Of a DNA stretch of 64,000 nucleotides, positions 24,262 through 33,342 are shown piece after piece. Source of the stretch: Rhizobium sp. R635 (GTDB lineage Bacteria > Pseudomonadota > Alphaproteobacteria > Rhizobiales > Rhizobiaceae). Positions within the stretch are counted from its first letter, which is position 1, and each line of letters starts with the position of its first letter. The notes below the pieces were generated by a model, which was not told the origin of the DNA, did not search any database, and saw only the letters and a program-made list of their open reading frames with translations. The stretch spans positions 62,001 to 126,000 of the forward strand of contig NZ_LOKX01000037.1 in assembly GCF_002211285.1 (NCBI RefSeq), in the 5' to 3' direction. Position numbers and translations under genes: made by a program.

Positions 24262-25573
24262 CGCATTGCTTCGGATGGAACGGACGCTCGAACGGGCGGA
24301 AGTGCGGCGGCAGAGCGGCCGGGTGAAAAGTGTTTCGGGCCTGCTGGTGCGGGCGGTCATTCCTTCGGTTCGGATCGGCGAGCTTTGTGAGCTGCATGAG
24401 CCGGGCAGGGGCCGCATCGGCCTTGGCGACGTCGTCGGTATCGACGGCGAGATGGCGCTTCTTTCGCTTCACGGCGAAACCCGCGGTATCTCCCAGCGCA
24501 CTGAAATCGTCCCGACCGGCCGGGAACCGGCGGTCTCCGTCGGCAATTTCCTGCTCGGCGCAATCGTCGACGCGCATGGCAATCTCCTGCGTCCTTCCGC
24601 CAACCCTGCCGGCGACGATGCGCGCTTCCTGCAGCCGCTTTATGGCCAGCCGGTCGATCCCTTGTCACGCCGCCCCATCCGGCAGCCGTTTACCTCGGGA
24701 ATTGCCGCCCTGGACGGACTGCTGACCTGCGGTCAGGGCCAGCGCATCGGTATTTTCGGCGCACCTGGCGCCGGCAAGTCGACGCTGGTGTCTGAGATCG
24801 TCGCCAACAGCAAGGCCGATGTGATCGTCTGCGCCCTGGTGGGCGAACGCGGACGCGAGGTCGGTGAATTCGTTGCCGGCAACATGCCGGAAGGTGTTCC
24901 GTCGAACGTGGCGCTGGTGGTCGCGACATCGGATCGCCCGGCGCTGGAGCGCTTCAAGGCGGTGATGACGGCAACGGCGATTGCCGAGTATTTTCGCGAG
25001 CAGGGAAAACATGTGCTGCTCGTCATCGACAGCGTCACCCGCATGGCGCGCGCCTTGCGCGAAGTGGGGCTCGCCGCAGGCGAACCGCCGGTGCGGCGCG
25101 GTTTTCCACCCTCCGTATTCGCGGTCCTGCCGCAGATCTTCGAGCGCGCCGGAAACAGCGCAAACGGCACGATGACGGCGTTCTATACGGTTCTCGTCGA
25201 GGGCGAGGAACAGGACGATCCGATCGCCGAGGAAACCAGATCGCTGCTGGATGGCCATATCGTGCTCTCGGACAAGATTGCCAGAGCAGGCAATTTTCCG
25301 GCGATCGACGTGCTGGCCAGCCGAAGCCGGACGATGAGCGCAGTGGTCAGCGAGAGCCATCGCCAGGCCGCCGACAGGCTGCGCTCGCTGCTTGCCCTCT
25401 ATGACGAGGTGGAATTGCTGATCCGCGTCGGCGAATATCGCCAAGGGCGGGATGCGGCCGTTGACGAGGCCGTCGCCAAACACGGGCTTATCAGGCGCTT
25501 CCTGTTTGACGGCCAAGGCAAGCCGCAGCCGTTCGGCGCGATCGTCGAAGCGCTCGAGGAGCTCGTCCGATGA
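24254..25573 (+). CDS. sctN: T3SS ATPase SctN (RhcN)
   Basis: A 439-residue hexameric ATPase related to FliI and F1-beta that unfolds substrates at the base of the injectisome. It has an N-terminal beta-barrel, then Walker A GAPGAGKST (about residue 172), CALVGERGREVGEF, Walker B LLVIDSVTRMARALREVGLA and the family signature VLVEGEEQDDPIAEETRSLL. Length and motifs are complete, so it should be active. It starts inside the end of sctL and ends overlapping sctQ (ATGA). Confidence 0.97.
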   Translation: MADALLRMERTLERAEVRRQSGRVKSVSGLLVRAVIPSVRIGELCELHEPGRGRIGLGDVVGIDGEMALLSLHGETRGISQRTEIVPTGREPAVSVGNFLLGAIVDAHGNLLRPSANPAGDDARFLQPLYGQPVDPLSRRPIRQPFTSGIAALDGLLTCGQGQRIGIFGAPGAGKSTLVSEIVANSKADVIVCALVGERGREVGEFVAGNMPEGVPSNVALVVATSDRPALERFKAVMTATAIAEYFREQGKHVLLVIDSVTRMARALREVGLAAGEPPVRRGFPPSVFAVLPQIFERAGNSANGTMTAFYTVLVEGEEQDDPIAEETRSLLDGHIVLSDKIARAGNFPAIDVLASRSRTMSAVVSESHRQAADRLRSLLALYDEVELLIRVGEYRQGRDAAVDEAVAKHGLIRRFLFDGQGKPQPFGAIVEALEELVR

Positions 25574-26589
25574 ATATCGTCGCGCCCGTTGGGTCCCGGT
25601 CGTCGACGGCCGAGGGCTTCTTTTCCCGATCCGTCACGACGATGCGCGCCGCCTGGCACATTCCGGTCCGTGAGCAGGCGCTTTCCATTCGCCCGTTATC
25701 CCCCGATATCGCGGCAAGACGGATCGCCGATCCGGTCGCTGTTCTCTGCCGTATCGGTGAGTGGGAGCAGACGCTGGTCGCTTCGGCTGGAGCGTTGCGG
25801 TTGGTGGCTGAAAGGCTGGAACCGCTGCTGCTCTGGGAAAAACTGTCGCCGCATGAAAAGGCGGCGGTAGTCGAACATCAATTTGCCGAGGCCTTCGAGG
25901 CGATCGAGAACAAGATCGGCATCGGCCTTTCGCTGCTGCGGATCGGCACCGAGCCGGAGCCGGATTTCAACGGCAATTTCGGCTTCGAAGTGGGCTGGAA
26001 CGGCATGAGCCTGCCCTTGAGCGGCCGCTTCGACGAGGCTTTTCTTGGTGGGCTGGTCGGCTGGGCGAGCCGCCTGCCGCGCCGCACCCTCGATTCCCTG
26101 ACGACGACAGTCAGTATCCGGTGCGGTTATGCCGTGCTGTCGGTCGGTGAGATCAAATCCCTGCGACTGGGTGACGGCATCGTCATCGACGGGGCGGCGA
26201 CAGAGACCGTCATCGCGATCACCGGGGAACGTTACCTTGCAACCTGCATGCGATCGGACAAGGGCGCGGTGCTCTCGGAGCCGCTTCTGTCGACGCCAAC
26301 CGGACCAATGAGGCATTTCATGACGAATGAAACCGTCGATCAGGAATTGCAGGGCGAGCCGCGTCCGTCGCCTGTCGACAGCATCCCGATCAAGCTCGTC
26401 TTCGATGCCGGACGGATGGAGCTTCCGCTTCGCACGCTCGAGACGATCGGCGAAGGTTATGTCTTCACGCTCGACCGGCCGATGACCGACGCCGTCGACA
26501 TCATCGCCCAGGGCCGCGTCATCGGGCGGGGTGAAATCATCTCCGTGGATGGATTGAGCGCCGTTCGCGTGACAGTGCTGCACGACTGA
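25570..26589 (+). CDS. sctQ: T3SS sorting-platform protein SctQ (RhcQ)
   Basis: A 339-residue C-ring/sorting-platform protein. The N-terminal two-thirds is variable, as usual. The C-terminal SPOA domain (about residues 262-338) is clear, with IPIKLVFDAGRMELPLRTLE and GRVIGRGEIISVDGLSAVRV. It contacts SctL and SctK below the export gate. It overlaps sctN (ATGA) and sctR (TGATG). An internal ATG at 26320 may give a separate short SctQ-C product. Confidence 0.88.
   Translation: MNIVAPVGSRSSTAEGFFSRSVTTMRAAWHIPVREQALSIRPLSPDIAARRIADPVAVLCRIGEWEQTLVASAGALRLVAERLEPLLLWEKLSPHEKAAVVEHQFAEAFEAIENKIGIGLSLLRIGTEPEPDFNGNFGFEVGWNGMSLPLSGRFDEAFLGGLVGWASRLPRRTLDSLTTTVSIRCGYAVLSVGEIKSLRLGDGIVIDGAATETVIAITGERYLATCMRSDKGAVLSEPLLSTPTGPMRHFMTNETVDQELQGEPRPSPVDSIPIKLVFDAGRMELPLRTLETIGEGYVFTLDRPMTDAVDIIAQGRVIGRGEIISVDGLSAVRVTVLHD
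26320..26589 (+). other. Possible internal translation start giving SctQ-C
   Basis: Codon 251 of sctQ is ATG, preceded by TGAGG at suitable spacing (TGAGGCATTTCATG). It would yield an 89-residue protein consisting of the SPOA domain. YscQ and SpaO relatives are known to make such short forms, which are structural parts of the platform. Here it is a prediction from sequence. Confidence 0.4.
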
Positions 26590-27242
26590 TGGAACAGACC
26601 TTTCCCCTTGCCCAGAGCCTCGTGGCGATGGCGGCGATCTCGATGCTGCCCGTCATTGCCGTGATCGCGACATCCTTCACCAAGATTTCGGTCGTCCTGC
26701 TGATCGTGCGCAATGCGATCGGCATCCAGCAGACGCCGCCGAACCTGCTGGTTTTCGCCATCGCCATCGTGCTCTCCGCATTCGTGATGAACCCGGTATT
26801 GCAAAGCAGCTGGCAATTGCTGCTGGCCCATAGCGGCGATTTCGGCACGATCGGCGGCATGGCGGACGGCATGGTCAAGGTGGCGGCTCCGCTCAAGGAT
26901 TTCATGCTGAAATTCTCCGACGCCGAGGTCCGGGACTTCTTCGTGCAGGCATCGCAGAAGATCTGGGCGAACGCGCCGGCAACGCCCATCGCCTCCGACG
27001 ATATTACCGTGCTGACGCCGAGCTTCCTCGTTTCGGAACTGACGCGGGCATTTGAAATCGGGTTCCTGATCTATCTACCCTTCCTGATGATCGATTTCGC
27101 CGTCTCCGCCATTCTCGTGGCGCTCGGCATGCAGATGATGTCGCCGACTGTCGTTTCCACACCGCTCAAGCTGCTGCTCTTCGTCTCGATCGACGGCTGG
27201 CGGCGATTGCTGGAAGGTCTGGTGCTGTCCTATGCGCAGTAA
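26589..27242 (+). CDS. sctR: T3SS export gate protein SctR (RhcR)
   Basis: A 217-residue FliP/YscR-family membrane protein with about four hydrophobic segments. Signature sequences are FTKISVVLLIVRNAIGIQQT (residues 31-50), PPNLLVFAIAIVLSAFVMNP, and FLIYLPFLMIDFAVSAILVA. It forms the core of the export gate with SctS and SctT. Length is normal. The ATG overlaps the sctQ stop. The gap to sctS (62 bp) is the widest inside this part of the operon. Confidence 0.96.
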   Translation: MEQTFPLAQSLVAMAAISMLPVIAVIATSFTKISVVLLIVRNAIGIQQTPPNLLVFAIAIVLSAFVMNPVLQSSWQLLLAHSGDFGTIGGMADGMVKVAAPLKDFMLKFSDAEVRDFFVQASQKIWANAPATPIASDDITVLTPSFLVSELTRAFEIGFLIYLPFLMIDFAVSAILVALGMQMMSPTVVSTPLKLLLFVSIDGWRRLLEGLVLSYAQ

Positions 27243-27304
27243 ACATCCCGCCTTCACGCAAGCACCAATTCGGGCGCCAGCCGTTTCCAGCGGAAAGGCT
27301 TGTC

Positions 27305-27574
27305 ATGGGTGAGGATCAGGTCGCCGCCGAAATCGGCATGTCAGTCATGGCGACCTTCGCCTTGGCCGGTCCCATTCTGGGCCTGGCGGCAATTCTCGGG
27401 CTCGTCATCGCCATTTTCCAGGCCGCCACACAGATCCAGGAACAGACCATCGCGCAGATCGTCAAGATTTTCGTGATCTCCATCGCCCTGCTGCTGTTCG
27501 GCCGAGTGCTGGCGACGCCGCTGATCGAACATTCCATTCATATCCTCAACGATTTCCCGACCATGGTTCAGTGA
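27305..27574 (+). CDS. sctS: T3SS export gate protein SctS (RhcS)
   Basis: An 89-residue FliQ/YscS-family protein with two membrane helices. The first is ATFALAGPILGLAAILGLVI, followed by AIFQAATQIQEQTIAQIVKI, the conserved cytoplasmic loop of the family. Complete length. It follows sctR by 62 bp with a GGAAAGG ribosome site, and precedes sctT by 10 bp. Confidence 0.95.
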   Translation: MGEDQVAAEIGMSVMATFALAGPILGLAAILGLVIAIFQAATQIQEQTIAQIVKIFVISIALLLFGRVLATPLIEHSIHILNDFPTMVQ

Positions 27575-27584
27575 GGCGAGGCGG

Positions 27585-28388
27585 ATGGGGCCGGATCATC
27601 TTCCGCTCGTCGGCATCGAGGTCGCGGCACCTGCCGCGGCGATGCTGGGAGCCGCCCGCGCGCTCGGTATCCTGCTGATCTTCCCGATCTTCTCGCTGTT
27701 CAGCATCGTCGGCATCCTGCGTTTCGGGCTGGCGATCGGCCTTTCGGCGCCCTCCGTCGCCTTCGCCTATTCGGTGCTGGCGCTCGGCGATACGTCCTGG
27801 TTCGATCTTGCCGGTCTTGCGATCAAGGAACTCTGCTTCGGGGCGCTCATCGGCATGGGGCTCGGCATTCCCTTCTGGGCGGCCCAGGCAGCGGGCGACA
27901 TGACCGATGTCTATCGCGGCGCCAATGCCGCCAATCTCTTCGACCAGATCAACGCGCTGGAAACCGCACCGCTCGGTTCGCTGATGATGTCGATCGCTCT
28001 GGTAATTTTCGTCAGCGCCGGCGGAATGATCGATCTCATTGCTATTTTCTACAAATCCTTCGAACTCTGGCCGCTCTTCAAGCTGATGCCCGCCATGCCC
28101 GACGACCCGCTCGACATGATCCTCGGTGTTTTCGGCCGGCTCTTCAAGGCGGCCGGATTGCTCGCCGCCCCGTTCATGATCGTCACCTGCGCGCTCGAAT
28201 TGTCGCTGGCCTTCGTCGGCCGGTCGTCCAAACAGTTCCCGCTGAACGACAGCCTGCCCGCCATCAAGAACTTCGCGGTCATGGTCATCCTCGTCATCTA
28301 CACGGCCTTCATCTCCAGCTATTTCCACGATCTCTGGGTCGATGGCTTCAACGAAGTGAAAGCCATGCTGGAGGTGACGCATGGCTAA
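27585..28388 (+). CDS. sctT: T3SS export gate protein SctT (RhcT)
   Basis: A 267-residue FliR/YscT-family membrane protein with roughly six hydrophobic segments. Typical motifs include AARALGILLIFPIFSLFSIV near the start, GDMTDVYRGANAANLFDQIN around residue 105, and TCALELSLAFVGRSSKQFPL. It completes the export gate with SctR and SctS. The start has GAGGCGG upstream. Its end overlaps the sctU start by 8 bp. Confidence 0.94.
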   Translation: MGPDHLPLVGIEVAAPAAAMLGAARALGILLIFPIFSLFSIVGILRFGLAIGLSAPSVAFAYSVLALGDTSWFDLAGLAIKELCFGALIGMGLGIPFWAAQAAGDMTDVYRGANAANLFDQINALETAPLGSLMMSIALVIFVSAGGMIDLIAIFYKSFELWPLFKLMPAMPDDPLDMILGVFGRLFKAAGLLAAPFMIVTCALELSLAFVGRSSKQFPLNDSLPAIKNFAVMVILVIYTAFISSYFHDLWVDGFNEVKAMLEVTHG

Positions 28389-29178
28389 AAATGACGATAC
28401 CGAGGAGAAAACCCTGCCGCCGAGCCGGGTGAAGCTCGATCGTCTCCGGCGCGAGGGGCAGGTTCCGCGCTCGAAGGAAATCCCCGTAGCGATCTCCGTC
28501 CTCGCCATCGCGGTCTATGTCACCTGGGGATTGCAGGGCATCCTCGCGGATTTCGCCCGCAGTTTCGATTCCGCCCTGCAATCCTCCGCCCGAACAGACC
28601 TCTCCGACGCCGTCACCGTCGGCTTGAGCGAAACCGGCGTGGCGCTGCTCGATCTCATCTGGCTGCCGCTGGCGATGGGGCTTGCTACGACCATCGTGGT
28701 CTCGATCCTCGACGCGCAGGGGTTTCCCGTATCTTTCAAGCATATGAGCTTCGATTTCACCCGGCTCAATCCGTTCGACGGCATCAAGAGGCTTTTTTCG
28801 CTCGCGAGCATCGCCGAGTTCATCAAGGGGCTCGTCAAATTTGTCTTGCTCGCCGCTGCCGGCGGCGGCGCGATCCTCTATTTCCTCAATGCCACCTTCT
28901 GGGCGCCCCTTTGCGGGGAGGCGTGTTCGCTCTCCACGGCAGCCCATCTTCTCGGCTCGATCCTGGTCATTGCCGCCGGCATCATGGTGGCGGCGGCGTT
29001 TTTCGACATCCGCATTTCACGTGCGCTGTTCAAGCATGAGCATCGCATGACCAAGACTGAGGCCCGGCGGGAATACAAGGATACTCAGGGCGATCCGAAG
29101 CTGAAATCGGCGCGCAGACAGATCGGCGCGGAAATGCGCAGCAGCCCGCCGCGCAGGCAAGGGCCAGACCAAAAATGA
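28381..29178 (+). CDS. sctU: T3SS switch protein SctU (RhcU), C-terminally truncated
   Basis: A 265-residue FlhB/YscU-family protein; full-length members have about 350. The N-terminal part is intact: EEKTLPPSRVKLDRLRREGQ, then four membrane helices and the linker HEHRMTKTEARREYKDTQGD. The reading then ends in MRSSPPRRQGPDQK and a stop, before the NPTH autocleavage motif and the cytoplasmic domain that switches substrate specificity. I looked in the other frames of the next 60 bp and found no NPTH. A convergent gene begins 57 bp on. Either the gene lost its end at a rearrangement or the system works without the domain. Confidence 0.9.
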   Translation: MAKNDDTEEKTLPPSRVKLDRLRREGQVPRSKEIPVAISVLAIAVYVTWGLQGILADFARSFDSALQSSARTDLSDAVTVGLSETGVALLDLIWLPLAMGLATTIVVSILDAQGFPVSFKHMSFDFTRLNPFDGIKRLFSLASIAEFIKGLVKFVLLAAAGGGAILYFLNATFWAPLCGEACSLSTAAHLLGSILVIAAGIMVAAAFFDIRISRALFKHEHRMTKTEARREYKDTQGDPKLKSARRQIGAEMRSSPPRRQGPDQK

Positions 29179-29204
29179 AAAAGCGGGAGCTTGAGGCGCC
29201 CGCT
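29177..29204 (-). terminator. Terminator of the minus-strand T3SS block
   Basis: Read on the minus strand, AGCGGG-CGC and GCT-CCCGCT pair around a short loop, followed by TTTTTCATTTTT. It lies 32 bp beyond the stop of the HrpW-like gene and overlaps the stop of sctU, so the two convergent units meet here. Confidence 0.65.
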
Positions 29205-29235
29205 CGATCTTCACTTTGTCGTTCCGGTGGACGTC

Positions 29236-30270
29236 TCAGACGCCCGATTGGTTGTCACCCACACGCGTCCAGTTCTTCACGTTGTCCAGCGTGATATCGG
29301 ACAGGAACTTTACGCTGGCAAGCGAGCTGTCGGTGCGGAAGACGTTGCTGCCGTTGGAGAACGAGCCGCCATCGATGGTGACGTCGGCATCGATCTGCTT
29401 GCCGCCATTGGTGCGCACGAGCGTGGTGAAGCCGTCAGCGACGAAATCCTTCAGATAGAACGTCGTGTCGGCATTGATCTGGAAGATCTTGTCGGTCGCA
29501 CCCTTGGCAGAGCCGCCGATAATGCTTACGTCGCCCGCACTTTTTACCGTCAGCGCATCCTCGCCGACATTCTGCCAATTGACGTTTTCGAGTGTCGCGC
29601 CGCCATAGACATGAATGCCGTCGGCGCCGTTCTCGCCGAGATCGACATTCCTAAGCGTCGCGCCGTTCTTGAGAATGAACAGCGGCGATTGGGTTTCGGA
29701 CTGGCCGCCATCGCCGAGCTTGGAAGAGGCCGTATAGGTCGCGCCCTTGCCGTCGAACACGCCCCCATCCACGACGATCGGCTCGTTGACGACGATGACG
29801 TCGCCTTCCTTCGAGAGGCCGGACTTTTCCGTCGTGGTCTGCAAAACCGTGGTCTGCTTCTCGTCGGATGGATCGACCTTCTTGGTGTCGGAAGAGCCGG
29901 GCGAAACCGTCTCGATCTCGGGCGTTTCGCTCACCTTGAAGGGTGTGACCGGATCGGTCATCCCGTTGTCAGGCTTCTCAGAGTCGGGCTGCCAGTTGAT
30001 GAGCTTGCGCAGCACATCCTTGAAATCGGAATCCATGCCGCTTTCCGACGTTCCCCGCGACGTCGGCACATAGGAGGTCAGCATCGGCGGGTTGCCGGAG
30101 AGATCTTCGAAGGGTGAGACCTTGCGGATTCGGCTGGTGGTGAAATCCGTGTTCTGGGTGCGGTGCGAGCCCGTGTCGATCTTATTACCGCTGCCGTGGC
30201 AATCGGACTCAACGTCGAAACGGGAGATTCTGTCGAAGTCTATGGGCTTTTGTCCATCTACGCCATACAT
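29236..30270 (-). CDS. HrpW-like T3SS protein with pectate lyase family 3 domain
   Basis: A 344-residue protein with two parts. Residues 1-150 are polar and disordered-looking, rich in Ser, Thr, Asp and Pro, with no signal peptide. The remaining 190 residues form a right-handed beta-helix of the PL3 pectate lyase type: VVDGGVFDGKGATYTASSKL, GDGGQSETQSPLFILKNGAT, and NGADGIHVYGGATLENV. This two-part layout is that of HrpW harpins, secreted by plant-associated T3SSs and acting at the plant cell wall. I start at 30270, where AGGGG stands nine bases upstream; an ATG at 30279 abuts that site. Activity is unproven; known HrpW proteins bind pectate, often without detectable lyase activity. Confidence 0.85.
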   Translation of the reverse strand: MYGVDGQKPIDFDRISRFDVESDCHGSGNKIDTGSHRTQNTDFTTSRIRKVSPFEDLSGNPPMLTSYVPTSRGTSESGMDSDFKDVLRKLINWQPDSEKPDNGMTDPVTPFKVSETPEIETVSPGSSDTKKVDPSDEKQTTVLQTTTEKSGLSKEGDVIVVNEPIVVDGGVFDGKGATYTASSKLGDGGQSETQSPLFILKNGATLRNVDLGENGADGIHVYGGATLENVNWQNVGEDALTVKSAGDVSIIGGSAKGATDKIFQINADTTFYLKDFVADGFTTLVRTNGGKQIDADVTIDGGSFSNGSNVFRTDSSLASVKFLSDITLDNVKNWTRVGDNQSGV

Positions 30271-30308
30271 TGCATTCATCCCCTGCTGGTCTCTTCTACT
30301 TCAAGTGT

Positions 30309-32246
30309 TTATGCGCTCGACCTTTGTCTTGATCCGGCAGCGTTCCGGATTTGCCCGACCTCTCCAACCGTGTCGATCGTGATATCCCTGTCGATTTCCT
30401 CCGCCGCCAGCACCGGAATGCGGCAGTTGTGGTGGATCATCAGCATCTGAGTGGGAAGACGAAGCTCGCCTGGCATGACAATGACTGGGTCGAGCCCGCG
30501 TTCATTGGCGTCGGCCAAGGCAGCTCTGGTTTCTTCGGCGAGAAGGCGCAATTTTTCGCCGATCTCGATCTTATCAGCCGTTCGGCCCACCTCTCCATAG
30601 GATCGGACGAAATGGTCCCATTCGGCGGGAAGCACCAGTGCCGGCAGCAATCCGCGCCGGTCGAGAAGCCCGAAGGCAATCTGCTTGACCAGTGCCGCGC
30701 GCGCCATTTCGGCCAGGGCGTCCGGCTCGTGATCGGTGCCGGCATGCAGCATCACTTCCAGAAGTCCGCGCGGCTGGGACAGCGTCACGCCGGAATCCAG
30801 AAGCCGTCGGACGACCGCGACCGTCAGCATCAGCGGGACCTGGGTGGCGACATCAATCGCCAGTTTGCCGAGACGCGGTTCGAGGCTGCCAAGCCATTGC
30901 GCGGCGTCGTCGACGCTGAAAAGCGCGCCGATATGGCGGCGCACGATGCGCACGATATCGTCGGCGATCTGTTCGGCCGTTCGTTCCGGGCCGCATTTGA
31001 TGAGGCCGGCCGGTACGTTTTCTACCTGGAGATGAATGAGATCCTCGGCCATGCGGGGATCGGCGTTGAACGTCGGCACCGTCACGGAGACGCCGACGGC
31101 GCGCGCCGCCATGCGGATACGCCCGTCCAGCATTTCGCCGAGGCTCATCGTTTCAAGCCGCGCCAGCGTTTCCACGGAGACTGTCGCGACGACGGGATCG
31201 CCATATTTCGTCCTGTCGAGCGGATAGGAATTGGCGCTTTCCACCGCATTCGCCGATCCGGTTGCGGGCTGGCCCGTGCGCCGGCGATGAACCACGAAGG
31301 CAAGGCCCGCCAGGCACACGCCGATCACGCCGAGCACGCCTGTGGGAAATCCCGGCACGAAGCCGGCGCATATCGTCAGGGCGGCGGCAATCGCCAAAGC
31401 GCGCGGTTCGCGGAAGAGTTCGCGGCCGATATCGCTGCCCAGGCTGTCGTTGCCGTCGTCGGAAACACGGGTCACGACGATGCCGGCGGCGACAGCCATC
31501 AAAATGGACGGGATCTGCGAGACCAGGCCGTCGCCGATCGACAGCAGCGTGTAGAGGTGGGCGGCTTCGGCAAAGCTCAGGCCCTTCTGGAAAATGCCGA
31601 TCGCCAGGCCGCCGATGAGATTGACGGCGACGATCACCAGTCCGGCGACGGCATCGCCCTTGACGAACCGCATCGCGCCGTCCATCGCCCCGAAGAACTG
31701 GCTCTCCTGTTCGAGGCGTGCCCGGCGCTTCTGCGCGACTTCCGTGCTGATATGGCCGTTGCGCAGGTCGCTGTCGATGGCCAACTGCTTGCCCGGCATG
31801 GCGTCGAGCGTGAAACGCGCGCCGACTTCGGCGATGCGCTCCGCGCCCTTCGTCACCACGATGAACTGCACCAGCGCCACGATCAGAAAAATGATCAGGC
31901 CGACGACGACGTTTCCCGAAACGACGAAGTCGCCGAAGGCCATGATGATCTCGCCGGCATCGCCGTCCGCCAGCACGAGCCGGGTGGAGGAAATCGTCAG
32001 GGCCAATCGGAAGAGCGTGCCGATCAGGATGACGGCCGGAAAAGTCGAGATTTCGAGGACGCTTTTCAGATAGGTCGTGGTGATCAGCACCACGAAGGCG
32101 AAGGAAAGATTGAAGGCGATCAGCACGTCCAGAACGATTGTCGGAAGCGGCAGCACCATCATCGTGACGACGGAGGCGAAAAACACCGCGAGCAGCATGT
32201 CCGTGCGCTGCGCAAGCATGGCGATGGCGGATGACCTTACCTTCAT
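30309..32246 (-). CDS. sctV: T3SS export gate protein SctV (RhcV)
   Basis: A 645-residue FHIPEP-family protein. Seven to eight membrane helices fill the first half, with TFPAVILIGTLFRLALTISS, DAMPGKQLAIDSDLRNGHIS (the FHIPEP signature) and VGLIIFLIVALVQFIVVTKG. The second half is the cytoplasmic ring domain that docks substrates and chaperones. It is somewhat shorter than NGR234-type RhcV (about 697), mainly in the linker, but ends normally. It lies on the opposite strand to sctJ-U, between sctD and the HrpW-like gene. Confidence 0.95.
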   Translation of the reverse strand: MKVRSSAIAMLAQRTDMLLAVFFASVVTMMVLPLPTIVLDVLIAFNLSFAFVVLITTTYLKSVLEISTFPAVILIGTLFRLALTISSTRLVLADGDAGEIIMAFGDFVVSGNVVVGLIIFLIVALVQFIVVTKGAERIAEVGARFTLDAMPGKQLAIDSDLRNGHISTEVAQKRRARLEQESQFFGAMDGAMRFVKGDAVAGLVIVAVNLIGGLAIGIFQKGLSFAEAAHLYTLLSIGDGLVSQIPSILMAVAAGIVVTRVSDDGNDSLGSDIGRELFREPRALAIAAALTICAGFVPGFPTGVLGVIGVCLAGLAFVVHRRRTGQPATGSANAVESANSYPLDRTKYGDPVVATVSVETLARLETMSLGEMLDGRIRMAARAVGVSVTVPTFNADPRMAEDLIHLQVENVPAGLIKCGPERTAEQIADDIVRIVRRHIGALFSVDDAAQWLGSLEPRLGKLAIDVATQVPLMLTVAVVRRLLDSGVTLSQPRGLLEVMLHAGTDHEPDALAEMARAALVKQIAFGLLDRRGLLPALVLPAEWDHFVRSYGEVGRTADKIEIGEKLRLLAEETRAALADANERGLDPVIVMPGELRLPTQMLMIHHNCRIPVLAAEEIDRDITIDTVGEVGQIRNAAGSRQRSSA

Positions 32247-32269
32247 GATCCGGCTTTCGACGCCATTGC

Positions 32270-33253
32270 CTAATCTTGTTCGCTGCTGGAAATTTCGGCC
32301 AGCTTGGGCTGGGCATTCCCGGCGGAGGCAAAATTGACCGTATCGTCCTCACTGTCGCGGGAAACGACCATCTGGTCGTTGCGGATCTCCTTTATCCGCC
32401 AGCCGCTCGGGACGACATCGCCCTCCTCATAGCGGTGGCCGTCGGAGCCGATGATGAACCTGACGGGCGTATAACCGGCCGCGGCGACGAAGCCGTCGAG
32501 GCCGGAGGAAAGGGCAGTGAGATCGACGATGGCGACGGAACTGCGGCGGCTCATCGACGCGATGATGCCGCGCAGCTTGGTTTTGTCGGGCAGGCTGAGA
32601 GGCGGCGATCCCTCACCGATGCGAATTTCGTCGGCGATGGCGACGACGCTCAAATCGGGAGAAAGCTGCGCCATGCGAACGGCCTGGCGGATCTCGGCGG
32701 CGATCGCAGCCGATGACGGCGCCGGTTCGGGGGCCGTTTGAGCCTTTACGAGCGGCACCTGTTGCGCCGGCGCGTCGCTGTCGTAAAGGCCGGTCAACAA
32801 AAGTATTGCCGCGAGCGCGAGAAGGCCGGCAGCGGCGATCCGGCGCGGCGCGAAGCGCGCGCGCCCGGCGCCAAGACCTTCGAGCCGGCATGTCGTGCCG
32901 TCAAAGGAGATGGTCTGGTTTTTCCCGAGGGTAATCGTCTGATCGCGCTGAATGGAACGGCGATCGACCGTCAGGCCGTCCCGCAGCGCGATCAACGACA
33001 CCGTATAGGAGTCGCGCGAGCGCTGCAGACATATGGCCAAGGCGGGTTCCGGCTTGTCGCCGAGGATGATCAGGTCGCAATCGGCGCTGCCGCCGACCAA
33101 TTGTCGCTCCGTCGTCAACGGCAGAATGGAGCTTCGCCCGGCGCGCGTAATGCGTATGGCCGGTGCAAGACCGCCGGATACACTGCTATCGGCGTCCGCG
33201 TTGCCGGCGGCGCCTTTGAATGTCGGCGAGGAGAGATCTAAATCGATAGCCAT
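32270..33253 (-). CDS. sctD: T3SS inner-membrane ring protein SctD
   Basis: A 327-residue bitopic membrane protein. The N-terminal cytoplasmic part has a forkhead-associated-like fold (STERQLVGGSADCDLIILG-type sequence, about residues 48-66). One membrane helix follows (RRIAAAGLLALAAILLLTGL, about residue 138), and a periplasmic part has ring-building repeats (KLRGIIASMSRRSSVAIVDL). SctD forms the outer of the two inner-membrane rings, around SctJ. It precedes sctV by 23 bp on the same strand and follows the needle-like gene by 89 bp, probably in one operon. Confidence 0.85.
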   Translation of the reverse strand: MAIDLDLSSPTFKGAAGNADADSSVSGGLAPAIRITRAGRSSILPLTTERQLVGGSADCDLIILGDKPEPALAICLQRSRDSYTVSLIALRDGLTVDRRSIQRDQTITLGKNQTISFDGTTCRLEGLGAGRARFAPRRIAAAGLLALAAILLLTGLYDSDAPAQQVPLVKAQTAPEPAPSSAAIAAEIRQAVRMAQLSPDLSVVAIADEIRIGEGSPPLSLPDKTKLRGIIASMSRRSSVAIVDLTALSSGLDGFVAAAGYTPVRFIIGSDGHRYEEGDVVPSGWRIKEIRNDQMVVSRDSEDDTVNFASAGNAQPKLAEISSSEQD

Positions 33254-33342
33254 CTGTTCCCGAACCGTCCGTCGAGCGGCTTCTATTGTCTTCGAGAGCG
33301 GGGAAAGCGAGACGGGCGAACCCGTCTCGCCATTGCGTTCAA

